Below, in pieces: positions 16,325 to 23,961 of a DNA stretch of 64,000 nt; position 1 is the stretch's first letter, and each line of letters begins with the position of its first letter. The notes under the pieces are model-generated. The model searched no databases, was not told the DNA's origin, and was given only the letters and a program-made list of their open reading frames with translations. The DNA is taken from positions 5,890,001-5,954,000 of the forward strand of contig NZ_OZ061318.1 of the NCBI RefSeq assembly GCF_964063345.1, given 5' to 3'. The position numbers and the translations under genes are program-made. This stretch comes from Pseudomonas lini (lineage in GTDB: Bacteria > Pseudomonadota > Gammaproteobacteria > Pseudomonadales > Pseudomonadaceae).

Positions 16325-17659
16325 TCAATTGCAGTTGGAGGAGGGCTTGAACTGAACCGCGGAAATAGAGCTGTAGAACGTGCTCAAGTCTTTTATCGGG
16401 ACGGGTTCGCTGATCTGATGATCCGCTTGCTCGAAGAGGCTTCGTGCAGCATTGGCGATCAACATGGGAGCGCCAAGATCGTTGCCGCGCAAACAGGCCG
16501 CTTTGAGGATGGTTTTTTCGCTCGAGAGTGCCGTGTTATCCAGGGCGTGACTGGATAACAATTGGGTATAAATAGAGCGAGAGGATTCACTCCATCCCGA
16601 TGTCTTTTCCAGGACCAGTGCCATGTCTTCCAATGCCAGCCCATATCGCAGGCCTGCCGCCGTGCATTCATAAGTAATCGCGCTGCATAGCGATGCGATC
16701 GCACCTGTGACCAGCTCGATGGCGTGATCTTCAGGGCACGCTTGAGGGGCACCATCCGTGTTCGGCGTCACGGCATCGCCGTCGTACAATTTTGTCGCCG
16801 CCATGCTTTCGATGAGCCCGACCATGTCTTCGAGCTGCGCGTTTGGCCCCAAGGTGTTGGTTCCGATTTGCAACAATGCCCTGACCAGAGCGGTTAGCGG
16901 CATCGGGACATCCCTGGACATTCCCAGCGCGACGGCTTGATCGACGTCTTTGAGCATCAAAGCGAGGGCGAAATTGGTGGAGGGTTTTCCCTGGGCGAGC
17001 GCGGGCAGCATCCTGTCTGTGGTTTGATTTCGCGCTTTGTTGCGGTTCAACACGTCCGCCATCAGGGGCAGTGAAAGGCCGGCTTTTTTGCCCATGGCCA
17101 CGACCTCAAGGGTCCCTAGTCGGCAGCCAGCATTCATGGCGTTGTTGACCATTTTCATGGCTTGGCCGTCGCCGACCCTGTCGCCACAACGATAAATCGT
17201 TTGGGTAATAACTTGTAAAACGGGGAGGGCGCGCTCGTAAACCGTATCCGAGCCCGCAACCATCAGCGTGGCTTTGCCTTCGGCAACGACCAGCGGACTT
17301 GCAGACACCGCAGCATCCATCATGTCGATACCGCGTTCGGCCAGTTCTTCGGCCATACGTCTGGTCTCACCCGGAATGCCACTTGTCTGATCAATGATCA
17401 GTGTCCCCGGCACCAATCCGGCCGCGAGGCCGTTTGGACCGAACAGCGCAGACCTGACGTCCGAGCTGCGTGGCAGGCACAGGAAGATGACGTCACACCG
17501 GCGAGCCAGGTCGGCCGCCGTGGGCGCGACGTCGGCGCCCAGTTTCTTGAACGTGTCGACGGCGGCCGTGTTGATATCCCACACGCATAACGAGTGAGAC
17601 AGGAATCGACGAGCGAGTTGACTGCCGAGGGCACCGAGTCCGATGTATCCGATTTTCAT
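16325..17659 (-). CDS. NAD(P)-dependent beta-hydroxyacid dehydrogenase with extra C-terminal domain
   Basis: Residues 1-290 form a standard 3-hydroxyisobutyrate/tartronate-semialdehyde-type dehydrogenase. The Rossmann motif is IGYIGLGALGSQLARR. The substrate-binding segment is DAAVSASPLVVAEGKATLMVAG, and the catalytic-lysine helix is AMKMVNNAMNAG. At 444 residues it is about 150 longer than the family norm. The extra part (about residues 300-444: AITYECTAAGLRYGLAL, LEKTSGWSESSRSIYTQLL, KAACLRGNDLGAPMLIAN) looks like a second copy of the helical dimerisation domain. It is last in the CapA/SDR operon. It probably oxidises or reduces a 3-hydroxy acid or semialdehyde intermediate; the substrate is unknown. 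Confidence 0.82.
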   Translation of the reverse strand: MKIGYIGLGALGSQLARRFLSHSLCVWDINTAAVDTFKKLGADVAPTAADLARRCDVIFLCLPRSSDVRSALFGPNGLAAGLVPGTLIIDQTSGIPGETRRMAEELAERGIDMMDAAVSASPLVVAEGKATLMVAGSDTVYERALPVLQVITQTIYRCGDRVGDGQAMKMVNNAMNAGCRLGTLEVVAMGKKAGLSLPLMADVLNRNKARNQTTDRMLPALAQGKPSTNFALALMLKDVDQAVALGMSRDVPMPLTALVRALLQIGTNTLGPNAQLEDMVGLIESMAATKLYDGDAVTPNTDGAPQACPEDHAIELVTGAIASLCSAITYECTAAGLRYGLALEDMALVLEKTSGWSESSRSIYTQLLSSHALDNTALSSEKTILKAACLRGNDLGAPMLIANAARSLFEQADHQISEPVPIKDLSTFYSSISAVQFKPSSNCN

Positions 17660-17768
17660 TGCCTGTCGCCTCTCTTGTGACCATTCAACCGACGCATGCG
17701 GCGTATCGGGGGAATGGTGCAGATACTTTTATTGTCCTGGGGTGCGATGAAAGCGTATTGCCTGAACG

Positions 17769-18545
17769 CTAAAGCAATGAACCGATCATGCCGCCATCAA
17801 CGCTGATGCTCGATCCAGTGATGAAACCCGCCTGTGTGGATGCGAGAAACGCGACCACGCCACAGACCTCGTCTTGCTCCCCCATGCGGCCGAGCGGTGT
17901 GAGTTTGCGGCGTGCCTCTGCCTGCTCCGGGGTGTACGCGGCGGTGCCGGTGCGGTGCGATGTGTCGATCAATGCCGGCGCTACACAATTGACAGTGATG
18001 CCGCAAGAGCCCACCTCGTTCGCGAGATGTTTCATGTACGCGGTGACGCCGGCGCGAAAAACGGTTGAAAGGCTATGGTGCGGCATGGGCTGCTTCACCG
18101 ATGCCGAGGTAATGGCGATGACGCGACCCCATTGTTTCTTGAGCATCTGAGGAACCATTTCCTTGGCGACCTGGATGGTCCCCCAGAGTTGATTTTGATA
18201 GGCCTCTTGCCACCGTTCCTCTTCAGTTTCGTCGAGCGTCGCCCGCAGCGGATTGGGGGCTCGTCCCGTGTTCAGGACGAGGATGTCGGTGCCGTTGAAT
18301 GTAGCGTTCACCGTGTCGGCGAGGCGCTTTACATCAGCGGCGACGCGCATGTCGCCGGGAACCGCGACTGCACGCACGCCGTGCTTTGCCGTTATTTCCT
18401 GGGCGAGGGCGGTCAGTTTGTCCGCCGAACGTGCAAACAGCACCACATGAACGCCCTCGGCTGCCAGCGCGTGAGCAATGTTTTTGCCTAAACCTGCGCT
18501 GGCGGCGGTGATGACTGCCACTTTTCCGTTGATCTTCAAGTCCAT
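17769..18545 (-). CDS. SDR-fold oxidoreductase with altered catalytic motif
   Basis: A 258-residue short-chain dehydrogenase-fold protein. It has the nucleotide motif TAASAGLGKNIAHALAAEG, the NTG segment LNTGRAPNP and the C-terminal SISVDGGMIGSLL. The usual Tyr-x3-Lys is missing: after ITSASVK the active-site helix reads HHSLSTVFRAGVTAYMKH, so the Tyr position is Ser and the Lys position is Arg. A similar replacement is known from a divergent SDR branch. Here it may mean a different reaction or a non-catalytic role. GGAG stands eight bases before the ATG, inside the end of the CapA-like gene, so the two are translationally linked. Confidence 0.82.
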   Translation of the reverse strand: MDLKINGKVAVITAASAGLGKNIAHALAAEGVHVVLFARSADKLTALAQEITAKHGVRAVAVPGDMRVAADVKRLADTVNATFNGTDILVLNTGRAPNPLRATLDETEEERWQEAYQNQLWGTIQVAKEMVPQMLKKQWGRVIAITSASVKQPMPHHSLSTVFRAGVTAYMKHLANEVGSCGITVNCVAPALIDTSHRTGTAAYTPEQAEARRKLTPLGRMGEQDEVCGVVAFLASTQAGFITGSSISVDGGMIGSLL

Positions 18546-18548
18546 GAT

Positions 18549-19664
18549 TTACTCCGACACGATGATTTCATTGCCTTCGACGCTGAATCGATGTGGCATG
18601 TCTTCGGAGGCCCACTCCAGGTAGGAAAGCACTTCCTGGAATCGAGGATCGTCGTGATTCAGCACTTCAGGCCGATACCGTGCGTCCATGACCATCGGAA
18701 GGAACGAAACCTTTTGTATGCCGTCTTTGGTCGCCACTGCTTTGGCGAGCAAGCTCAACGTACAGGCCTTGCCGTAGGGCATAAAAGGATATTCGGGATC
18801 GAGGTCCGCGTGATTGCGAACCGCACCGTGAGACCAGGCGGGCTCGCTCCATGAAGGCGCGGGAAACGACTTGGTCATTGCGAACACGCCGAGACTGTAG
18901 AAGACGGCTTTGCCCTTATACATCTCGATCGCTTTGGGAATATGCGGTGCGTGGCACGCCACCATATCTGCACCTGCATCAATGGCAGCATGGGCTACGG
19001 TCACCTGGTAATCGGAGATCACGCGCGGCAGCCGGATGACGCCGGAGTGAAAAGCCAGGATAACGACGTCTACCTCACCTTTCAGCTTCTTGATGTCCTC
19101 GACCAGGTTCGCCAGGTCGCTGGAGTCAGGTTCCGTGCGAATGCGAACGGGCTGGTGGGGACCTCGTGTTTCATAGGAGGTATCGACCTTGATACTGGTC
19201 ACGCCAGGTTTTTGCAGTCCTGCCTCGCTGCCGGCAGGACCGAGCGAGGTATAGCCCAAGTAACCGACCTTGATGCCGTCGTGTTCAATGATGGCTGGAC
19301 GTCGTGCTTCTTCCAGATCCCGACCTGCGCCTGTCACCTGGATGCCGCGCGAGACAAAAAAGTCCCGGGTATCCACGAGGGCATCCGGGCCGCTGTCGTA
19401 GCTGTGATTGTTTGCCAGAGTCACCGCGTCGAACCTGCCATTGGTGAAAATAGCAGCCATTTCAACGGGCTGACCGACTTGAGGGGCATGGTCTGCGCGC
19501 ACGGTGCGATCCGAGTAGGTGCGCATGCAGTTGATGAAACGCATATCGGCCGAGGCAAGAGTCGGCAGGACGAGTTCTGTGTACCCCTCCACCGGGAAGC
19601 CGTCTTTCGCTCCATGCGTGGGGCCGCAGTCCCCGCCGATCAGTATGGTGGCGTTCGATGTCAT
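18549..19664 (-). CDS. CapA-family (poly-gamma-glutamate synthesis type) metallophosphatase-like protein
   Basis: A 371-residue CapA-family protein with a calcineurin-like fold. Metal-site motifs are present: ILIGGDCGPTHG near the N-terminus, VTLANNHSYDSG (~90-100), ILAFHSG and VACHAPHIPKAIEMYKGK, ending with VFYSLGVFAM. There is no obvious signal peptide or membrane helix, unlike CapA/PgsA of capsule operons. AGGAGG sits just before the ATG. It is first in a three-gene leftward operon with an SDR and a beta-hydroxyacid dehydrogenase, behind a palindromic operator at 19699. A catabolic hydrolase role on a small ester, lactone or phosphate is more plausible here than capsule synthesis, but this is inference. 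Confidence 0.78.
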   Translation of the reverse strand: MTSNATILIGGDCGPTHGAKDGFPVEGYTELVLPTLASADMRFINCMRTYSDRTVRADHAPQVGQPVEMAAIFTNGRFDAVTLANNHSYDSGPDALVDTRDFFVSRGIQVTGAGRDLEEARRPAIIEHDGIKVGYLGYTSLGPAGSEAGLQKPGVTSIKVDTSYETRGPHQPVRIRTEPDSSDLANLVEDIKKLKGEVDVVILAFHSGVIRLPRVISDYQVTVAHAAIDAGADMVACHAPHIPKAIEMYKGKAVFYSLGVFAMTKSFPAPSWSEPAWSHGAVRNHADLDPEYPFMPYGKACTLSLLAKAVATKDGIQKVSFLPMVMDARYRPEVLNHDDPRFQEVLSYLEWASEDMPHRFSVEGNEIIVSE

Positions 19665-20025
19665 TTTTCCCTCCTATTATTTTTGTGGGAAATTTATGGT
19701 TTCGATCAATGAAACAGATGCTGCTAGATAGAACTAATAATAGCACCGCGAAAACGGCATGACCACGATTTGTACAGGCATCATGTCGTTGGATAAAGAG
19801 TCAGTCTGGATTTTCGTGGTTCTGATGATTGGAACAGGTATCGATAATAAGAACATGTGATAGTATCGATTTTGACATCCGTCCGGGCGCAGGCGTTACC
19901 TACCTGACCGTCTCTATGGCAGGTCGAGGGTCGACACCTGTTCAGGAAAACGACGTTGGTGCCAGTCTACTATTTGAAATTATCAGTTAGTTCAATCGCT
20001 TACATGAAAATAAGAGAGGGCGGAA
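19665..20025. promoter_or_regulatory. Divergent promoter region of capA-like operon and SDR
   Basis: This 361-bp region separates the leftward CapA-like operon from the rightward SDR. It contains a good operator (19699-19715) close to the CapA-like start and a weaker related palindrome (19819-19835, GTTCTG-N5-TGGAAC) near the middle. It holds no gene that I can support. Confidence 0.6.
19699..19715. promoter_or_regulatory. Operator palindrome, site 3
   Basis: The sequence is GTTTCG-ATCAA-TGAAAC: the half-sites and 5-bp spacer of sites 1 and 2 with a single mismatch. It lies 35 bp upstream of the CapA-like ATG, just before a CATAAA-type -10 candidate, where a bound repressor would block transcription. 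Confidence 0.65.
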
Positions 20026-20865
20026 ATGGCAAGGTCACTGGATCAAACGCAGGGGCACACACCGGCAGGGCGGCTTGCCGGGAAAGTTGCTGTTGTTATT
20101 GGTGCTGGACAAAGCCCGGGCGAAGGCATGGGTAACGGTCGAGCGGCGGCCATTCGATTTGCGCGTGAAGGGGCGCACGTCCTGGCCGTTGATCGGCAAA
20201 TCGAGTCCGCTGAGGAAACTGCGGCGATGATCATTCAAGAGGGCGGCTCCGCTGCAGCATTTTCTGCGGATGTGACCCGGGAACACGAGTTGGCCCTTGC
20301 CATGCAGATGGCAAAAAAACGTTGGGGGTCCCTGGACGTCCTGCACAACAATGTGGGGGTCAGCCTCGCCGGTGGTGACGGCGACTTGATGGACATCACC
20401 GAAGATCAGTTCGATAACATTTGCCGTATCAATCTTCGCGGTACCGTCTTTGCTTGTAAGCACGCAGTAGCAATCATGCGTGAACAAGGGGGCGGGGTTA
20501 TCGTCAATGTGTCATCCGCGGCGGCATTGGGTAAGTATCCCTATGTAACGTACAAGGCTACAAAAGCGGGTGTCATTGCTTTCACCGAGCAGTTGGCGCT
20601 TCAAAATGCCCCTTATGGGATCAGGGCGAACTGCATCCTGCCAGGCTTGATCTCGACGCCGATGGCGGTCGAGGCGCGTATTCAAGCGTGGAACCAGACG
20701 CGTGAGCAGGTCAGCGCGGAGCGCAACGCCAAGGTGCCGCTCGGCCGCCAGGGAACCGCTTGGGATGTTGCGAACGCGGCCCTGTTTCTTGCGTCCGATG
20801 AAGCCAATTTCATCACGGGTATCTCATTGGCGGTGGACGGCGGCCGGTTGCTCAATCGTATTTAA
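20026..20865 (+). CDS. SDR-family NAD(P)-dependent oxidoreductase
   Basis: A 279-residue classical short-chain dehydrogenase. The cofactor motif VIGAGQSPGEGMGNGRAAA is slightly expanded relative to TGxxxGxG. NNVGVSLAGGDG is the NAG-type segment, and the catalytic set VSSAA...YKATK is intact. The C-terminus SLAVDGGRLLNRI is typical. A GAGGGCGG ribosome site precedes the ATG. It is a single rightward gene divergent from the CapA-like operon and convergent with the beta-propeller lactonase. It probably oxidises a secondary alcohol intermediate of module 1. Confidence 0.86.
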   Translation: MARSLDQTQGHTPAGRLAGKVAVVIGAGQSPGEGMGNGRAAAIRFAREGAHVLAVDRQIESAEETAAMIIQEGGSAAAFSADVTREHELALAMQMAKKRWGSLDVLHNNVGVSLAGGDGDLMDITEDQFDNICRINLRGTVFACKHAVAIMREQGGGVIVNVSSAAALGKYPYVTYKATKAGVIAFTEQLALQNAPYGIRANCILPGLISTPMAVEARIQAWNQTREQVSAERNAKVPLGRQGTAWDVANAALFLASDEANFITGISLAVDGGRLLNRI

Positions 20866-20870
20866 TCGTA

Positions 20871-20896
20871 GTCCCCCACTGCTGGCAGTGGGGGAC
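20871..20896. terminator. Bidirectional hairpin terminator
   Basis: A perfect 12-bp inverted repeat (GTCCCCCACTGC / GCAGTGGGGGAC) with a two-base spacer lies in the short gap between two convergent genes (SDR and lactonase), where one hairpin serves both. Confidence 0.75.
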
Positions 20897-20917
20897 CATC
20901 GGCGCATTACCGCTCAA

Positions 20918-22090
20918 TCAACGTAGCCCGACAATACCCATCCAGTACTGAAGTTGATTTCCTGGCGTCTCGACATCAACGCTTCGAGCGTACTTGAGAT
21001 GCCCGTCATCACCTATCCGGAATATCGACAGTGTCGCGGGCGTTACGGTCAGCCCTTTTTCATCATCGTATGCGGCCAAGGCCTTGATACTCGCCGTGAC
21101 GAGCAAGCGGCCACTGGGATCACAGGCAAATGTTCGGACGTGAAAGGAACGAGTGTCCACATGCTGAACAAGTGTGGGCTCGCCTGTTTCAGGGTTGATA
21201 GCGTAGACGGCTATGTTGTTTTCACCTCCGGAGAACACTGGGCGCCCCTGGTGGGAGTGCGTCGCATCTGCGCGATTTACCAGGTAAACAAACTTCCCGC
21301 TTGGATGGACATGGATTGCACCGGCGAGTTGTCGTGGGTGCACGTGCTCAGGGGTTCGCAGCGTTCCCCGCGTGAAGGCTGGCTCGGCCTCGATCCGGTC
21401 ACCGTCATGTCGGAACATGTAGAGACGGTTGGTTCGCTCGTCGGCTGCGTAAAGCCATGGATGCGTCGGATGAAAGTCGACATGCCGCGGGCCGAAGTCA
21501 TGGCCATGATTCGGCGCAACCACATCGCTCATTTGGAGATGTTCTTCAGTTAGCCGAAATGAACGGAGTGCCCCGGGATCTTCCAGCTTGTCTGTCGTTG
21601 CGTTATTGCCGCGGTCAACTACCAGGACGTGTTTGGCGGATGGATAAAACATGACCTGGTGCGGATAGACCCCAAAGTCGGTGTTCGGATCCTGAGCCTG
21701 GCAGCTGCCAATTGTGCAGTCTGCGTTGATGCGGTGCACAGTCAATGAGCCGCGCTTGAAATTGTGGGCATTGACGATAAATCGTCCCAGGGGGTCGATA
21801 CACAAATGTACCGCTCGGTAGGGAAGTCGCGCAGGTAAGCCGTGAGTGTTGAGTTGCCCGTCAGGTCCCAACGAGTAAGCGCTGACTTGATTGTGATGGG
21901 ACTCCACCCTCGGGCCACCGTCGCTTGTTGAGACATACAGGAAGCCGCCGGATGGATGAGGCCATGCGTATTGCACCTTTGAGGCCACAGTGACGCTTTC
22001 CATCCTGTGGAGCGTTGCGCTGTCTACGTCAATCATATAGCGCGTGATGACATCACCTACGGCGCTGTAGAGTACGGCGCGGCTGCTCAT
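20918..22090 (-). CDS. Lactonase-family beta-propeller protein (6-phosphogluconolactonase-like fold)
   Basis: A 390-residue seven-bladed propeller of the YbhE/lactonase family. Recurrent blade motifs include HPSGGFLYVSTSD, LCIDPLGRFIVNAHN, FHPTHPWLYAADERTNRLYMF, IHVHPSGKFVYLVNRAD and FACDPSGRLLVTASI. There is no signal peptide, so it should act in the cytoplasm, unlike the SMP-30 protein at 2978. Such proteins hydrolyse sugar lactones or carboxy-muconolactones. It is the last gene of the thiolase/DUF35 operon, starting directly after the DUF35 stop. A lactone step in the CoA-dependent branch, or on a muconolactone-like intermediate, is possible. Confidence 0.82.
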   Translation of the reverse strand: MSSRAVLYSAVGDVITRYMIDVDSATLHRMESVTVASKVQYAWPHPSGGFLYVSTSDGGPRVESHHNQVSAYSLGPDGQLNTHGLPARLPYRAVHLCIDPLGRFIVNAHNFKRGSLTVHRINADCTIGSCQAQDPNTDFGVYPHQVMFYPSAKHVLVVDRGNNATTDKLEDPGALRSFRLTEEHLQMSDVVAPNHGHDFGPRHVDFHPTHPWLYAADERTNRLYMFRHDGDRIEAEPAFTRGTLRTPEHVHPRQLAGAIHVHPSGKFVYLVNRADATHSHQGRPVFSGGENNIAVYAINPETGEPTLVQHVDTRSFHVRTFACDPSGRLLVTASIKALAAYDDEKGLTVTPATLSIFRIGDDGHLKYARSVDVETPGNQLQYWMGIVGLR

Positions 22091-22504
22091 TCAAGCCTCC
22101 GAATGGTCAATGGTGAACATGGGAACGGACATGCCGCTTTCTGATTCTTTAAACGCGACCCTGACCCGCTGCCCGATGCGAACACTGTCCAGATCAACAT
22201 CGACAATGTTCGTAAGCATCATCAGTCCCTCGTCGAGGCGCACATAGGCAATGCAGTACGGTGCTGATGCGCCACGTCGTGTGATGCTGAAGGTGTAGAT
22301 CGCCCCAGTCCCGCTTGCGGTGATCCATTCGACATCGGTGCTCCAGCAAAACGGGCACAACGCACGAGGATAATGATGCGGTTGATGGCAGGCATTGCAG
22401 CTCTTCAAGAGCAGACGCCCCTCGGTCGCCGCGTCGAAATAGGGTTCATCACCGGGGTTCAGGATGGGGTCGCTGATGGGGCGTTCTGTGTAGGGGGTCG
22501 ACAT
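22091..22504 (-). CDS. Zn-ribbon/OB-fold (DUF35) partner protein of thiolase
   Basis: A 137-residue DUF35 protein. An N-terminal rubredoxin-like zinc ribbon has Cys36-x2-Cys39 and Cys50-x2-Cys53, and an OB-fold follows (SGTGAIYTFSITRRGA, YCIAYVRLDEG, GQRVRVAFKE). The ATG at 22504 has GGGAG at good spacing; the longer frame would overlap the thiolase. DUF35 proteins pair with SCP2-type thiolases, as in the Ltp2 aldolase of steroid side-chain degradation and in HMG-CoA synthesis in archaea, forming a channel for acyl-CoA. It starts 4 bp after the upstream thiolase stop, so the two gene products very likely form one complex. Confidence 0.88.
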   Translation of the reverse strand: MSTPYTERPISDPILNPGDEPYFDAATEGRLLLKSCNACHQPHHYPRALCPFCWSTDVEWITASGTGAIYTFSITRRGASAPYCIAYVRLDEGLMMLTNIVDVDLDSVRIGQRVRVAFKESESGMSVPMFTIDHSEA

Positions 22505-22508
22505 GTTT

Positions 22509-23678
22509 TTACTCCCTTTCCATGATGACGGTGGCTGCACCGTGCCGATGACCTATCGCGCCGCCGATGCCGGTGGCGAGGGCTAGCGAACAGTTGGGAA
22601 CTTGCACCTTTGGATGAGCCTCGCCTCGAAGCTGTCGTACGGCTTCGATTATTTTTGTGATCCCGCCGCGATTGGCGGGATGGTTGTTGCACAGGCCGCC
22701 GCCATCGGTGTTGAACGGCAACTTGCCGATGCCCGAAATAAGGTTGCCGTCCGACACGAATTTTCCGCCTTCGCCTTTTTTGCAGAATCCCAGGTCTTCA
22801 AGTTGCAGGATGACGGTGATGGTGAAGCTGTCATAGATGGAGGCGTACTGGATGTCGGCCGGCGTCACACCTGCCTCTTCGAAAGCTCGAGGGCCGGTCC
22901 ACGCGGCGCCGGTATAGCTCAAGTCGAGGCGTCCACCCATCTGGTGTTTAGTGGATTCACCGCAGCCAAGTATCCGTACCCGTGGTCTGTTGAGGGCCTT
23001 GGCAATCTCCGGGCGGGCAACGATAACTGCGCCGCCGCCGTCGCTCACGACGCAGGAGTCGAGACGCCGCAGGGGGTCAGAAATCATCGGCGATGCCAAT
23101 ACATCTTCGACCGAGACCACTTTGCGCAACATCGCCAGAGGGTTGTGTTGCGCATGATGAGAGGCAGCGACCTTGACCCAGGCCAGTTGCTCGCTGGTTG
23201 TGCCGTACTCATGCATGTGGCGCATCGCACACATGGCATAGAGGTTCAACGTGACTGGGTTATAGGGCATCTCGAATGGCGCGTCCGGTAGATTGACGCC
23301 TCGTACGCGCGCCTGTATCCCAGAGATGCCTTCAGAGTTGGGGCGACCGGCCAGTGTAATCAGCGCCACGTTGCATCTGCCCGCTGCTATTGATTCTGCA
23401 GCGTGGGCGATATGGGCGAGATAAGAGCATCCTCCCATATCGGTCGAATCGACATGCCTCAGCTTGTCCAGATTCAGGTAGTTGGCCATCGACCATACAT
23501 TCCCGCCGGGTGCATCGCCCGCGCAGAAATATCCGTCGATGTCATCTTTGCTTAATCCCGCGTCTTCAATTGCTCCTTTCGCCGCCTCCGCATGTAGCTG
23601 CGCCACCGAATGATGGGGGGCCTTGCGTAGGGGGTGCTCATACGCTCCGACGATGTATGCCCTGCCTTTTATTGTCAT
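22509..23678 (-). CDS. SCP2-type thiolase (lipid-transfer-protein/acetyl-CoA acetyltransferase family)
   Basis: A 389-residue thiolase-fold enzyme from the ATG at 23678 (MTIKGRAYIVGAYEHP); the longer frame runs through low-complexity leader. The nucleophile candidate is Cys84 in DSTDMGGCSYLAHIAHA. C-terminal motifs are CNNHPANRGGITK and ATGIGGAIGHRHGAATV. The second region has GIGGAIGHRHG in place of the Cys-x-Gly-Gly of biosynthetic thiolases, as in SCP2/Ltp-type members. Paired with DUF35 it may be a 3-oxoacyl-CoA thiolase or, like Ltp2, a retro-aldolase releasing a ketone or aldehyde. The gene is divergent from the enoyl-CoA hydratase/hydroxyacyl-CoA dehydrogenase fusion, which would produce its substrate. 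Confidence 0.85.
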   Translation of the reverse strand: MTIKGRAYIVGAYEHPLRKAPHHSVAQLHAEAAKGAIEDAGLSKDDIDGYFCAGDAPGGNVWSMANYLNLDKLRHVDSTDMGGCSYLAHIAHAAESIAAGRCNVALITLAGRPNSEGISGIQARVRGVNLPDAPFEMPYNPVTLNLYAMCAMRHMHEYGTTSEQLAWVKVAASHHAQHNPLAMLRKVVSVEDVLASPMISDPLRRLDSCVVSDGGGAVIVARPEIAKALNRPRVRILGCGESTKHQMGGRLDLSYTGAAWTGPRAFEEAGVTPADIQYASIYDSFTITVILQLEDLGFCKKGEGGKFVSDGNLISGIGKLPFNTDGGGLCNNHPANRGGITKIIEAVRQLRGEAHPKVQVPNCSLALATGIGGAIGHRHGAATVIMERE

Positions 23679-23785
23679 CTCTAGGGTTTCCTCAGTGCAT
23701 GAAGATGAAGCTCGAATGTGCTTTCCGGTACCTTCGTTCAGGGGGGGGCGGCCCACCGTAAAAGACAAAAGTAGTATGACGCAAA

Positions 23786-23802
23786 GTTCCGGTCAGTGAA
23801 AT
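23786..23802. promoter_or_regulatory. Operator palindrome, site 4 (imperfect)
   Basis: The sequence GTTCCG-GTCAG-TGAAAT has the same spacing as sites 1-3 with partly degenerate half-sites. It lies 108 bp from the thiolase start and 160 bp from the fused dehydrogenase start, inside their 283-bp divergent promoter region. Confidence 0.45.
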
Positions 23803-23961
23803 CTGTGCTGATTATCAAAACTCATGCTACCATCGATTCAACGTTGTTTGGAGCGCAGGATGGCGCTGCACTCAAATTTCCGGGCCAAACCAGGATGCTC
23901 ATTGGATGCGAGCGGTCGCGGGGTAGGGGCAGGCCTTATTTTTTTTTGACAGGAAGATGAG

